A DNA stretch of 64,000 bases from Sphingorhabdus sp. YGSMI21 (GTDB taxonomy: Bacteria > Pseudomonadota > Alphaproteobacteria > Sphingomonadales > Sphingomonadaceae). Under the pieces are notes generated by a model, which worked only from the letters and a program-made list of their open reading frames with translations, did not search any database and had not been told where the DNA came from. Location: contig NZ_CP022548.1 in NCBI RefSeq assembly GCF_002776575.1, forward strand, positions 1,751,001-1,815,000. Direction: 5' to 3'. Below, piece by piece: positions 1 through 8,613 of the stretch; the stretch's first letter is position 1, and the number at the start of each line of letters is the position of its first letter. Both the position numbers and the translations under genes were made by a program.

Positions 1-1308
1 CATATAGGTGTCGAGGCCGATTTGCAGCGCGACCAGCATATAGACAAAGGGCTGATAGGCGATGCCGACGAATAGCGCGCCCACGAGATAGATGATATGG
101 CCGTGCTGCAGCGCGGTAGCGAGGGGCGCCACCCATTGCTCGTCTTGCTTATCCGATTTCGTATATTTCCGTCGCAATATCTCCATGCGCCAAAGGCCAC
201 CGACATGGATGATCAGCCACAGGATCAGGCCGGGATATCCCTGTTCGCCGAGCATTTCGAAATAGCTGCTGTGGAATGCACGGGCCTCGTCCTCAACAAG
301 CCTTGCTTCGACATCGTCGGGATCAATGTCCCATTGCTCATATTGCTCGACGTCCACTTCCGACAACTCGTAGGTCAGCTTGTTGATTCGGTAGACGTCG
401 AAACCGCCACCGAAGGGATGCTGTTTTACATAGTCCAGCGTCCATCGCCAGACCGCGAGGCGAGTGGATGCGGACTGGTCCGCTTCGTAATTTTCGATGG
501 TCGCCATCCGCTCGGTAAAACTCTGCGGGAGAAATGGTATGGACATGAGGCCGATTGCCACCGCCAAGCCAGCATAGAGCAGCCTGTAGCGGGCGAAGCG
601 CAGCAACAGTACCGCCAGCACCCCGATGCACACCAGACCCGTCCTGGCCTGAGTCCCGATGGGAATGAGCAGGGCGGAGAAGATGAGCGCATAAGCGAAC
701 AGCTTCACCCGCCAGTCGGGTGGAAAGATGGTGCCGTGATGGGCCAGCCAGAGAATCAGCGGGATGATGCAGATGGCCACTGTCGAGATGATCGACCCCT
801 CGTAGAGGCCGCTGTTATTGTCGACCAGCAGCACCAGCACGCCATAACCGCCGCCGGAGAGCAACGTCTTGATCCCGCCGGTGATGATCAACGTGCCGGC
901 GCACAGCACCATGAACAGCGCCAGCGCTTCCAGACGCAATCTGGTTCGGAGAGTTAAGGGCAGGAAAATGGCGAAGACCAGTGCCTTCCACACCCAGTCC
1001 CATTTTTCCAGAGCTGCATCGGGCACTTCCGCCTGCACTGTCGTATAGCCGCAATAGGCCAGCAGCAGGATCATCATTGCCTGCCGGACAGAAAAGCGAC
1101 TGTCCTGCTTGTTGTCTGCGAACATGTAGCCGAACAGGGCCAGAGCGAAGAGGATTAACGACAACGGTACCGAATTCAGCATGAAATAGCTCAGCCGCTG
1201 CGGTGCCACGATATCGACATAGGCGTAGATCAGGGTAAACAGGAACGGACGCTTGAAGGCGATGAACAGCAGCGCCACGATATAGCCGACGAAGAAGAGA
1301 TCACGCAT
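1..1308 (-). CDS. XrtA-associated O-antigen-ligase-like membrane protein (C-terminus outside window)
   Basis: This 436-codon open frame runs off the left edge, so it is partial at the 3' end. It begins MRDLFFVGYI and has about ten hydrophobic segments. A loop near residues 340-360 carries RAFHSSYFEMLGEQGYPGL, the kind of periplasmic loop seen in Wzy/WaaL O-antigen ligases. The overall pattern matches the exosortase A-associated putative O-glycosylation ligase family (TIGR03097-like), which sits in exopolysaccharide/XrtA loci. The role would be polymerising or transferring polysaccharide at the inner membrane. The divergent glycosyltransferase next door supports an exopolysaccharide locus. The ATG at 1308 overlaps the end of a small upstream ORF, suggesting translational coupling. 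The family call is from recognition by eye; substrate unknown. Confidence 0.8.
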   Translation of the reverse strand, partial: MRDLFFVGYIVALLFIAFKRPFLFTLIYAYVDIVAPQRLSYFMLNSVPLSLILFALALFGYMFADNKQDSRFSVRQAMMILLLAYCGYTTVQAEVPDAALEKWDWVWKALVFAIFLPLTLRTRLRLEALALFMVLCAGTLIITGGIKTLLSGGGYGVLVLLVDNNSGLYEGSIISTVAICIIPLILWLAHHGTIFPPDWRVKLFAYALIFSALLIPIGTQARTGLVCIGVLAVLLLRFARYRLLYAGLAVAIGLMSIPFLPQSFTERMATIENYEADQSASTRLAVWRWTLDYVKQHPFGGGFDVYRINKLTYELSEVDVEQYEQWDIDPDDVEARLVEDEARAFHSSYFEMLGEQGYPGLILWLIIHVGGLWRMEILRRKYTKSDKQDEQWVAPLATALQHGHIIYLVGALFVGIAYQPFVYMLVALQIGLDTYM

Positions 1309-1468
1309 CGGGCAGCGATCCGTTTCCACGGGATTGTTTGGCAAAGCCCACGGGCTCCTTGTCGCGCTCGGGCGGGGCTTCGACATCAAGATCGTCCCGG
1401 TGCATCAGGCGCCAGGCAGCGATAAGCAGCAGTCCATGCGTCAAAGCGATAGAAAAATTGTCTATCAT
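1301..1468 (-). CDS. Small 55-residue membrane-anchored protein upstream of the XrtA ligase
   Basis: A 55-codon ORF with an N-terminal hydrophobic stretch (about residues 4-20, ending AAWRLM) followed by a charged, proline-containing tail. Its TGA overlaps the ATG of the ligase gene by eight bases, an arrangement typical of coupled translation. It looks like a single-pass membrane peptide with a short cytoplasmic or periplasmic tail. No family is recognised. The overlap and the good codon pattern are the only support; it could be a chance ORF in the leader of the ligase gene. Confidence 0.45.
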   Translation of the reverse strand: MIDNFSIALTHGLLLIAAWRLMHRDDLDVEAPPERDKEPVGFAKQSRGNGSLPDA

Positions 1469-1576
1469 CTACCCATTCATCCCGGCACGAGCGGTGAAGA
1501 CACGCTCTTCTATGGTTGCGCGATACAGCCATTGGGTTGACGGGACGTTAATCCTTTTTTGGCAGGGCCTTTGGCC

Positions 1577-2809
1577 ATGACGCGGATATTGCACATATTG
1601 GATCACAGTCTGCCGCTGCACAGCGGCTATTGCTTTCGCACCCGGGCGATCATGAAGGCACAGATAGCCAGTGGCCTGACCGTCGCCGGTGTCACCGGCG
1701 TCCGGCAGAACCAGCATGGCTATGTAGCGGAACGATCGCTGGAGGAATTTGACGGTCTGCAGTTTTTCCGCACATTGGCGCAGGTTCAGGGGCCCTCGCC
1801 GATTCGCGAATGGCGCGAAGTTGCGGTTCTGGCGGAGCGAATCGAACAGGTCGTTCGCGAATGGCAGCCGGATGTCCTGCATGCCCATTCGCCAGCGCTC
1901 AATGGATTGGCCGCACTGCGTGTTGCCGAGAAAACGGGCTTGCCGCTGGTTTATGAAATTCGGGCATTCTGGGAGGACGCTGCGGTCGGCAACGGCACCG
2001 GCAGGGAAAACAGCCCGCGCTACTGGCTGACACGGCAACTGGAAAACCATGTGGTGAACGGCGCCGACGCCGTTGCAGTAATCTGCGAAGGTTTGCGATC
2101 CGATCTGATCGGACGCGGCGTAAGGCCGGAAAAGATCACGGTCTCTCCCAATGGCGTTGATCTGGAACTGTTCGGCGAACCGCCGGCGCGCGACGAATCG
2201 CTGCTGGAGGAAATGGGCTTGACCGGGAAATCGGTGCTGGGTTTCATCGGCAGTTTCTATGATTATGAGGGACTCGATGATCTGGTCGCGGCTCTGCCTA
2301 TTCTTCAGGCCTCCCATCCGGCCGTGCATCTGCTGCTCGTCGGTGGCGGTCCGATGGAAGAGGCGCTCAAAGCTCAGGTGGAGCGCCTGGGTATCGGATC
2401 GGCGGTGACCTTCACCGGCCGTGTGCCCCATGAGGACGTGGAGCGCTTCTATGGCCTGATGGATATCATGGTCTACCCGCGCAAGGCGATGCGGCTGACC
2501 GAACTGGTTACCCCGCTCAAGCCGCTGGAGGCGATGGCGCAAGGACGGCTGGTGGCGGCATCGTCTGTCGGCGGCCACCGAGAGCTGGTCGAAGACGGGG
2601 TTACCGGCACACTGTTCCCGGCGGGAGACCCGGAAAAAATGGCCGAAAAACTCGCAGCGCTGCTTGATAACAGCGCCTCTTGGCCTCAAGTCATTGAAGC
2701 TGCGAGAAAATTTGTTGAGGCGGATCGTAACTGGTCGTCAAACATTTTGCGTTACACCCCTGTTTACCAAGGGTTGATAGAGCGCAAGTCATTCGAACGC
2801 GCGGCCTGA
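1577..2809 (+). CDS. XrtA/PEP-CTERM-system glycosyltransferase (GT4 family)
   Basis: Encodes about 410 residues with a two-domain GT-B layout. The N-terminal acceptor half starts MTRILHILDHSLPLHSGY, and the C-terminal half has VSPNGVDLELF, LLLVGGGPMEEAL and a KPLEAMAQGR motif with the conserved acidic residue of retaining GT4 enzymes. The HSGY motif near the N-terminus and overall length match the PEP-CTERM/exosortase A-associated glycosyltransferase family (TIGR04063-like). It would transfer a sugar during exopolysaccharide repeat-unit assembly in the cytoplasm. The ATG at 1577 is preferred over an upstream TTG at 1559 because an AGGG sits about ten bases before it and the family begins at this position. 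One base separates it from the next gene. Confidence 0.8.
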   Translation: MTRILHILDHSLPLHSGYCFRTRAIMKAQIASGLTVAGVTGVRQNQHGYVAERSLEEFDGLQFFRTLAQVQGPSPIREWREVAVLAERIEQVVREWQPDVLHAHSPALNGLAALRVAEKTGLPLVYEIRAFWEDAAVGNGTGRENSPRYWLTRQLENHVVNGADAVAVICEGLRSDLIGRGVRPEKITVSPNGVDLELFGEPPARDESLLEEMGLTGKSVLGFIGSFYDYEGLDDLVAALPILQASHPAVHLLLVGGGPMEEALKAQVERLGIGSAVTFTGRVPHEDVERFYGLMDIMVYPRKAMRLTELVTPLKPLEAMAQGRLVAASSVGGHRELVEDGVTGTLFPAGDPEKMAEKLAALLDNSASWPQVIEAARKFVEADRNWSSNILRYTPVYQGLIERKSFERAA

Positions 2810-2810
2810 T

Positions 2811-3854
2811 ATGGTGGAGACTGATGTGGACCCGATAGAGCAGGACTTTGCCCGGTTTAAACAACCTGCGATGGCTGTCGCTGGCGGCATAGCAGCGGCG
2901 CTGGTGGTGGCGACCCTGCCACATGTCTATCTTGAAAATATTGTCGGGGCGACCAGTCTGTCGGAAATCATCCCCGCAGCGGCACCGCCGCTGGGCAATA
3001 CCGCGCGTGGACTGATCGCCGTCTTTGCGGGCATGATCTCGGCGTCCGCCCTCTATCTTTTTCTGAATCACAAGACGAAATCACATGAAGGAGGCTCCGA
3101 TATGAGCTTGGCACTACGCAAAAATCTGACGACGGAGCCGGTGGCCGAGGAACGGGAAGGCAAATCGCGCTTTTCGGTGCCAAAATTGAATCTGTCGGCA
3201 AAGTCTCTGACCAAATTTCTGAAGAAACCCAAGAAAGCGCCGGGACAGGTGACCGAGCTGAAGGACCTGCCCGATGTCCGGTCTGCCGATCGCCATCCGG
3301 ATGCTCCGGTGCGTCAGCCGATTTTCGCTTCCTCGGATCTGGGGACGCCGCTTGCCGAATCGATCAAGCGCTTTGACAATCCCGAAGTGGATCAGAAGGC
3401 CGCAGAGCCGGTAAAACCCTCTGCTGCACCGCTCGTGAAGCCCGATCCGTTCGCAGCCGAGAAGGCTCCGGAACCAGTGGCCGAAGAAAAGCCGGAGCCG
3501 GTCCGGTCGGACAATCAGGCGCAGCCGACCCCATCCGGCGATCCTCGCGAAGATCTGTCCGCATTGTCTTTGTCCCAGCTTGCCGACCGCCTTGAAGCGG
3601 GCCTGCGACGTCTCGAGGCCTTGGAAAATCGCGCACGGACCGCTCCACTCCAGGCGCCTGTCGAGTCTGCGCCGGCCCCTGTCGAGATGGCCCCGGTTGA
3701 AAAAATATCCGAAGAGCCCGCTCCGGTGGCCATTCCGCCATTGCGGTCGGTGGAGTCGGTCGAAAGCGATCCGCAAGCCAGCCGGCAGGCCGACATGGAT
3801 GCGGCGTTGAAGGCGGCGCTCGGCACATTGGAAAAAATGACCGCCCAACGCTGA
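2811..3854 (+). CDS. Hypothetical two-TM membrane protein with Pro/Ala/Glu-rich tail
   Basis: 347 residues. Two hydrophobic segments (about residues 20-45 and 62-84) are followed by a long low-complexity region rich in Pro, Ala, Glu and Lys, then a heptad-like Leu/Ala segment (about residues 245-275, SLSQLADRLEAGLRRLEAL) and a short C-terminal helix. No enzymatic motif is visible. It follows the glycosyltransferase by one base, so they are probably co-transcribed and it may belong to the envelope/exopolysaccharide locus. A role as a membrane-anchored scaffold is only an inference from the architecture. Confidence 0.7.
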   Translation: MVETDVDPIEQDFARFKQPAMAVAGGIAAALVVATLPHVYLENIVGATSLSEIIPAAAPPLGNTARGLIAVFAGMISASALYLFLNHKTKSHEGGSDMSLALRKNLTTEPVAEEREGKSRFSVPKLNLSAKSLTKFLKKPKKAPGQVTELKDLPDVRSADRHPDAPVRQPIFASSDLGTPLAESIKRFDNPEVDQKAAEPVKPSAAPLVKPDPFAAEKAPEPVAEEKPEPVRSDNQAQPTPSGDPREDLSALSLSQLADRLEAGLRRLEALENRARTAPLQAPVESAPAPVEMAPVEKISEEPAPVAIPPLRSVESVESDPQASRQADMDAALKAALGTLEKMTAQR

Positions 3855-4205
3855 TCATCTTCCGTCTCTCGGGGGCTCCACGGGATCAATGATCGACAGG
3901 GCCTCGACCAGCAATCGCTTGTCGCTGTGGTCGGTGACCAAAATATCTGCGACAAAATGGCCGGGAATCAAGAATTCATGGTCCGGCAGCGTTGCGGCCA
4001 GCCTTTGCATTTCTGCAGGTTCGACTGCCCCGTCCCCTTCAACCGCGAAATAGTGGCGCGTGCCGGAAAAGGTGATACTCGCCCAGGGACGTTCGCGTTT
4101 CAGCGTGACGCGAGCATGGTCGCCGGCCAGCGCCGCCATCTGCCGGGTCAGCAACGCGCCGGGATCGCGAAGACGGGCTCTCCGCCGCGCATGCTCAGCC
4201 GGCAT
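3855..4205 (-). CDS. Conserved hypothetical protein, 116 residues
   Basis: Starts at an ATG (4205) that overlaps the end of the preceding small gene by eleven bases on the same strand, so the two are translationally coupled. The N-terminus is Arg-rich (MPAEHARRRARLRDPG); the rest looks like a compact alpha/beta protein with HYFAVEGDG and HEFLIPGHFVADILV. No family assigned. A longer in-frame start exists at 4349, but it would read through the coupled partner gene and is rejected. It is paired with an HTH-like miniprotein and faces an S24 repressor, so a stress-linked role is possible but unproven. Confidence 0.65.
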   Translation of the reverse strand: MPAEHARRRARLRDPGALLTRQMAALAGDHARVTLKRERPWASITFSGTRHYFAVEGDGAVEPAEMQRLAATLPDHEFLIPGHFVADILVTDHSDKRLLVEALSIIDPVEPPRDGR

Positions 4206-4383
4206 GTTCAGTCCGCCACATTTGCATGAAATTTTCTGCTCGCTCCGAAATGGTTCGTCCGGGCTGGCGTCCGTTGCGCAGGTCCTGGACAAAGCGCGGA
4301 TCGCGAACCGATAATCGTCCGAATTTCGTCCAGGACATGTCGGTTTCACGCAGGAATATCTCGATTTTTCGCAATAGTGGCAC
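4195..4383 (-). CDS. Small HTH-like protein, 62 residues
   Basis: Begins at a GTG (4383) with a strong Shine-Dalgarno (GGAGG, reverse strand, around 4390-4395) six bases upstream; an internal ATG (4338) is an alternative. The segment RDPRFVQDLRNGRQPGRTISERAENFM resembles the recognition-helix half of short XRE-type HTH proteins (D-P-x-x-V-x-D-[IL]-R-x-G-R), which suggests DNA binding. It overlaps the following gene by eleven bases. The promoter side carries operator-like repeats shared with the divergent S24 repressor gene, so it is probably under that repressor's control. Confidence 0.6.
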   Translation of the reverse strand: MPLLRKIEIFLRETDMSWTKFGRLSVRDPRFVQDLRNGRQPGRTISERAENFMQMWRTEHAG

Positions 4384-4432
4384 CCTTGACCTCCTTTTCG
4401 CTTCCGGTCGCTCGCTCTGGCGACTCGTTAAA

Positions 4433-4485
4433 TAGGGAAATTCCTATTTGAAATGAGATTTCCTACATGTCTAGGAAAATTCCTA
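4433..4485. promoter_or_regulatory. Three-site operator array between divergent small genes and S24 repressor
   Basis: Three TTCCTA boxes start at 4441, 4460 and 4480, that is 19 and 20 bases apart (about two helical turns). The first and third are 14-bp near-palindromes of the form TAGGnAAnTTCCTA (4433-4446 and 4472-4485); the middle one is a half site. The array occupies the 140-bp divergent intergenic region, a classic position for an autoregulated repressor operator. Binding by the S24 protein encoded at 4524 is an inference. Confidence 0.55.
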
Positions 4486-4523
4486 TTGCCAATTTCGGCC
4501 AGTACCACTATGTTGCGGTCATC

Positions 4524-5177
4524 ATGTCGGACGATCCCCGTGCCAATCTCGAACATCTGATCCACAAGAACGGGCATGGTTTTGCCGCGATCTCGAAGAT
4601 GCTCGGCAAGAACGCAGCCTATATCCAGCAATATATCCGCCGCGGTGTCCCTAAAAAACTGGACGAGGATGACCGGCGCAGGCTGGCGGAATTTTTCGGG
4701 GTGGAAGAACGGTTGCTCGGGGCTCCGGCCATACGCGAATCCCGTCGCGCCGGTCGGGACGCGCGGGATGGCCTGCTGCGAATCAGGCAGTTGCAGGTCG
4801 GCGCATCGGCTGGCCCGGGATCGCTGGCAGATGACGAATATGCCGAGTCGATGGGTTTCGGCCCCAAATGGCTCCGGCGACTGGGCGTCGATCCTGCGCA
4901 TTTGTCGCTGATCGCGGTCGACGGCGATTCGATGGACCCGACGCTGGGCGATGGCGATGATATCATGGTCGACCACAGCGCTGCTTCCCGGCCCTTGCGC
5001 GACGGCATCTATGTGCTGCGCATGGATGACGTGTTGCTGGTCAAACGTATCGCCATGGGCCCTTCGGGAAAACTCTCGATCCGCAGCGATAATCCGCAAT
5101 ATCCGGACTGGGAAGATGTCAGCGCGGAAAGCGTGAACATCATCGGGCGGGTGGTATGGACGGGGCGGCGGCTATAG
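4524..5177 (+). CDS. S24/LexA-like HTH repressor with serine-lysine peptidase domain
   Basis: 217 residues from the ATG at 4524. The N-terminal half has an HTH-like helix set (about residues 5-60, KMLGKNAAYIQQYIRRGVP). The C-terminal S24 domain shows GDSMDPTL with the nucleophile Ser136 and VKRIAM with the general base Lys174. An Ala96-Gly97 pair in the linker is a possible self-cleavage site. Such proteins repress DNA-damage or stress genes and are inactivated by self-cleavage. An earlier in-frame start at 4467 is rejected because it lies inside the operator array. The divergent small-gene pair is the likely target together with itself. Confidence 0.85.
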   Translation: MSDDPRANLEHLIHKNGHGFAAISKMLGKNAAYIQQYIRRGVPKKLDEDDRRRLAEFFGVEERLLGAPAIRESRRAGRDARDGLLRIRQLQVGASAGPGSLADDEYAESMGFGPKWLRRLGVDPAHLSLIAVDGDSMDPTLGDGDDIMVDHSAASRPLRDGIYVLRMDDVLLVKRIAMGPSGKLSIRSDNPQYPDWEDVSAESVNIIGRVVWTGRRL

Positions 5178-5233
5178 CGGCTCTCCATTTTGGGGCCTTG
5201 CAAGTTGCGCATCGCGCCGCCAAATAGCCTGTC

Positions 5234-5896
5234 ATGACAGAAGCACCCCTCAAGGCCGTGATTATTCCGGTCACTCCGCTCCAGCAGAATTGCACGCTCC
5301 TCTGGTGCACCAAGACCAACAAGGCCGCATTGAGCGATCCCGGTGGCGATTTGAACCGGCTGAAAGCGGCAATCGAGGAGCATGGCGTTGATCTGGAGAA
5401 GATCATCATCACCCATGGCCATCTCGATCATTGCGGGCAGGCGGGAATGCTGGCCGAAGAACTGGGTATCCCGATCGAAGGGCCACACAAGGATGACCTG
5501 TTCTGGATTGACCAGCTCGACGGCGATGGCGCGCGCTATGGCATGGAAGCGAAGAGCTTTGTCCCCGATCGGTGGTTGAATGACGGTGACCAGGTGACCG
5601 TTGGCGATCTGGTGCTCGATGTCATCCATTGCCCCGGACACACGCCGGGCCATGTGATTTTCTATCATCAGCCGTCAAGGCTGGCGGTGGTCGGCGATGT
5701 GATCTTCCAGGGTTCGATCGGCCGCACCGATTTCCCGCGCGGCAATCATCAGGATCTGATCAACGCGATCACCCAGAAGCTCTGGCCGCTCGGTGACGAT
5801 GTGACTTTCATCCCCGGCCACGGCCCGACCAGCCAGTTCGGCTATGAACGCAAGACCAATGCGTTTGTTGCCGATGACGTGCTGGCGGCGCGCTAG
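5234..5896 (+). CDS. MBL-fold metallo-hydrolase, glyoxalase II/YcbL type
   Basis: 220 residues with the metal-binding motif THGHLDHCG (HxHxDH), a downstream CPGHTPGH histidine, VGDVIFQGSIGRTD (bridging Asp) and FIPGHGPTS (last His), all in the order expected for a glyoxalase II-like metallo-beta-lactamase fold. The length fits the short YcbL group rather than the longer GloB. It probably hydrolyses thioesters such as S-lactoylglutathione in the cytoplasm. It converges with the next gene and their ends overlap by four bases. Confidence 0.85.
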   Translation: MTEAPLKAVIIPVTPLQQNCTLLWCTKTNKAALSDPGGDLNRLKAAIEEHGVDLEKIIITHGHLDHCGQAGMLAEELGIPIEGPHKDDLFWIDQLDGDGARYGMEAKSFVPDRWLNDGDQVTVGDLVLDVIHCPGHTPGHVIFYHQPSRLAVVGDVIFQGSIGRTDFPRGNHQDLINAITQKLWPLGDDVTFIPGHGPTSQFGYERKTNAFVADDVLAAR

Positions 5897-6711
5897 ACAG
5901 TGCCGCTATCCTCGGCTGCGGTTTCACCGCCGGCGAAGAGAGACAGGTCGGTGGACATGAGTTCATCAAGCAGATCGCGTTTCTGAACAAATTTGTTGGC
6001 CATCTTTGTGTCCTTGGCGAGATGGGGCTTCAGATAGGGTAGCGCTTCGAGAGGATCCCGCTTCGCCAGAGTCTCCCAGATTACCATTGCGGTGATCAGC
6101 ATCCGTTCGTTCAGATAACCCTGTCGCTCATATTGCCAGCCTTCGTTGCTGGCCGCGAAATTCCATGCGCTGGTAGCCATGAAGATTCCGAATCCCAGAT
6201 AGACCGAACAGAGATCGGTTGTCAGTTCGTGCACTTCCCAGCCACCCGGTGGCGCTGTTTTCGCCGTGCTCATAAGATAATGGGACAGCTCATGGGCAAA
6301 GGTCGCGATCAGTTTTGTCGGATCGCCAAGCTGGGCGGGATTAAAGCTGATCTGCGCATAATATTCCCCGTCATCGGCTTTCAGTAACCGATATTCCCCC
6401 GCTGGCGCATGGCTGTCATGTTTGACCATCTGGCCCGACTCCAGGACCATCTCGCGTGTCTGGTCGCCTTGCACCAGCCTTGTGGGCCAGTCGCCCATTC
6501 CGGCCAGCATTTTTACCTGCTCGAAAATCTCCTGCGCTTTCCGGGACGGGTCGGTACTCGTCTTGGGAAAGAACGATTCCTCAGGCAGCACCAGCCGGTT
6601 GGCCGGATGCCTCTCGATCCCGCCAAATTCCATGATCAGCCATTTGAAGCTGGCAAGCTGCCAGTCCCACTCGTCTGTATCGAGCGGACTTTTGGGTCCG
6701 AACAGCCCCAT
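5893..6711 (-). CDS. Putative zinc metalloprotease-like protein (HELSH)
   Basis: 272 residues, no signal peptide. A FAHELSHYL motif (HExxH form) lies near residues 139-147, and GGWEVHELTTDL about twenty residues later could supply a third ligand, which suggests a zinc-dependent hydrolase, though no named family is recognised. The N-terminus (FGPKSPLDTDEWDWQLASF) is hydrophilic, so the protein is probably cytoplasmic. It lies upstream, on the same strand, of nothing obvious and converges with the MBL hydrolase. Confidence 0.65.
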   Translation of the reverse strand: MGLFGPKSPLDTDEWDWQLASFKWLIMEFGGIERHPANRLVLPEESFFPKTSTDPSRKAQEIFEQVKMLAGMGDWPTRLVQGDQTREMVLESGQMVKHDSHAPAGEYRLLKADDGEYYAQISFNPAQLGDPTKLIATFAHELSHYLMSTAKTAPPGGWEVHELTTDLCSVYLGFGIFMATSAWNFAASNEGWQYERQGYLNERMLITAMVIWETLAKRDPLEALPYLKPHLAKDTKMANKFVQKRDLLDELMSTDLSLFAGGETAAEDSGTV

Positions 6712-6729
6712 CGATCGCCAATCCGTTAG

Positions 6730-7125
6730 CTAGGCCGAGAGATAGGGAATGCTAACCGCGTAAACGCCAAGACCGAGCAGCACCAACATGGTCACAAGCG
6801 TGCCGATCATTCGGCCCTTGCCGAATTTTCCGTCATCCATACCGACGCCATGGGCGACGCGACCGAGCAGATACAGGCCACTGACGATCCACAGCCATGT
6901 CGGAGAAGTTGTGCTGGCGAGTTCTATCGCCGCGACGAGCAGTACGACAAAGGGGGCGCTCTCAATATAATTGCTGTGCGCCCGCATCCGGCGGATGACT
7001 TTCTCGTTGCCGCCGTCACCGACGCTGACTTTTTCGCTGGCCCTGACCTGCCCGACGCGGATCATCAGCCAGATATTTATCAGCGCTGCTGCGCCCGCCA
7101 CGGTCAATGTTATCGGTAAAATCAT
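6730..7125 (-). CDS. MAPEG family membrane protein
   Basis: About 131 residues with four hydrophobic helices. The loop after the first helix has RVGQVRASEKVSVGDGG followed by a RMRAHSNYIESAP motif, diagnostic of the MAPEG (membrane-associated eicosanoid/glutathione) family. The YLLGRVAHGVGM segment is also typical. It would sit in the inner membrane, possibly conjugating or reducing lipophilic compounds with glutathione. The ATG at 7125 has a GGGGGAC Shine-Dalgarno; the longer frame from 7182 lacks one. Confidence 0.85.
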   Translation of the reverse strand: MILPITLTVAGAAALINIWLMIRVGQVRASEKVSVGDGGNEKVIRRMRAHSNYIESAPFVVLLVAAIELASTTSPTWLWIVSGLYLLGRVAHGVGMDDGKFGKGRMIGTLVTMLVLLGLGVYAVSIPYLSA

Positions 7126-7337
7126 CTTGTCCCCCAAATATATGAAAATTATAGGCCTGCTATAGAAGCACAATGCTTGCAACGCACAGGAAAATCATTA
7201 TACGCGCCATTTCGCGTGCAATCTGTTGAACCAAGGCCAAGCGATTCTCTGCAAAATCAGAGACTGTTTGTCAGACTTGGCCGATCAGCATATTGAGCAT
7301 GCTATGGATTTTTAAATTTTAAAGAACAGGCTTAGCA

Positions 7338-7517
7338 ATGGCTGTACCTAAAAGAAAAACGACGCCCTCCAAACGCGGTATGCGCCGGTCACATGATGCT
7401 TTGAAAGTCGAAGCCTATCAGGAATGCCCGAACTGCGGCGAATTGAAGCGTCCGCACCATATGTGCGGTAGCTGTGGTCATTATAATGGCCGGGAAGTCT
7501 TGGCCGCCGATCTTTAA
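7338..7517 (+). CDS. rpmF: 50S ribosomal protein L32
   Basis: A 59-residue protein beginning [19 protein letters not shown], the classic L32 N-terminus, followed by two CxxC pairs (CPNCGELK and [12 protein letters not shown]) of the zinc-ribbon form. It heads the usual rpmF-plsX-fabH block, which couples ribosome and fatty-acid/phospholipid synthesis. An AGG lies just before the ATG. Confidence 0.95.
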   Translation: MAVPKRKTTPSKRGMRRSHDALKVEAYQECPNCGELKRPHHMCGSCGHYNGREVLAADL

Positions 7518-7563
7518 TCGGCTAGTCTCTCGGCTTCTGACGCGCAATCAAGGGGAATAGCTG

Positions 7564-8613
7564 GTGGGAATGAGGCCGCGAATCGCGATTGATGCGATGG
7601 GCGGAGATGAAGGCCCGCGCGTTATGGTTGCAGGTGCCGCGCTTGCGCGACACCGTCACGCCGGCTTTCAGTTTCTTTTCGTTGGTGACGAAACGCAGAT
7701 TCGCGAAGCGCTGAAGGAGCATCCCAATCTCAGCGCTGCGTCCGAGATCCTGCACGCACCGGATGTCGTGTCCGGTGACGACAAGCCAGGCCAGGCGCTG
7801 CGCGGTTCCAAGACAACATCCATGGGCATGGCGGTCAATGCTGTAAAAAGCGGCGAGGTCAGTGCTGCGGTGAGTGCCGGCAACACTGGTGCGCTGATGG
7901 CCATCGCCAAGCTGGCGCTGCGCACCATGCCGGGTATCGACCGGCCGGCCTTGTCGGCTTTGCTGCCGACGATGAAGGACACGGACGTGGTGATGCTCGA
8001 TCTGGGCGCCAACACGGAATGCAACAGCCGCAACCTCGTCCAGTTTGCCGTCATGGGGGCCGCCTATAGCCGCATCATGCACGGCTTTGATCGTCCCAAG
8101 GTGAAATTGCTGAATATCGGCACCGAAGAGGCAAAGGGAACCGGCACGATCCAGGAAGCTGCTGCGACGCTGAAAGGCGCTGGCGGCCTGCATATGGATT
8201 TTCTCGGCTTTACCGAGGCTGACAAGATTTCGACCGGTGAAGTCGACGTGATCGTGACCGACGGTTTTTCCGGCAATGTCGCGCTCAAGGCTCTTGAAGG
8301 TACCGCGCGCTTTGTTACTGATCTGCTGAAGCAGAGCTTCCTGAGCAGCCTGCGGTCAAAAATCGGCTTTCTAATATCCCGCCCGGCGACGGAAATGTTG
8401 CGGGGGCATCTCGATCCCAACAATCACAATGGCGCCGTGTTTCTGGGTCTCAATGGCGTGGTCGTCAAAAGCCACGGCAGCGCGGATGCAAAAGGCGTGG
8501 CCAATGCCGTCGAAGTGGCGGCGCGGCTGGTCGAGGACAGCATTCTCGAGCGGATCAGCGAAGATCTGAAGACAATCAGCGAAGCAGCACCGGTAGCCGA
8601 GGTAGCAAAATGA
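7564..8613 (+). CDS. plsX: Phosphate acyltransferase PlsX
   Basis: 349 residues (starting at GTG 7564 or ATG 7570). It opens with [13 protein letters not shown], contains [10 protein letters not shown] and [21 protein letters not shown], and ends in the family's typical region with [11 protein letters not shown]. It converts acyl-ACP to acyl-phosphate, the first step of PlsX/PlsY phospholipid synthesis, as a membrane-peripheral enzyme. Its stop overlaps the start of fabH by four bases (ATGA), so the two are translationally coupled. Confidence 0.95.
   Translation: MGMRPRIAIDAMGGDEGPRVMVAGAALARHRHAGFQFLFVGDETQIREALKEHPNLSAASEILHAPDVVSGDDKPGQALRGSKTTSMGMAVNAVKSGEVSAAVSAGNTGALMAIAKLALRTMPGIDRPALSALLPTMKDTDVVMLDLGANTECNSRNLVQFAVMGAAYSRIMHGFDRPKVKLLNIGTEEAKGTGTIQEAAATLKGAGGLHMDFLGFTEADKISTGEVDVIVTDGFSGNVALKALEGTARFVTDLLKQSFLSSLRSKIGFLISRPATEMLRGHLDPNNHNGAVFLGLNGVVVKSHGSADAKGVANAVEVAARLVEDSILERISEDLKTISEAAPVAEVAK

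Noticed and set aside
97-957. A 286-codon forward frame at the left end
   Set aside because: It is antisense to the membrane ligase, whose reverse-strand frame has a regular hydrophobic pattern.
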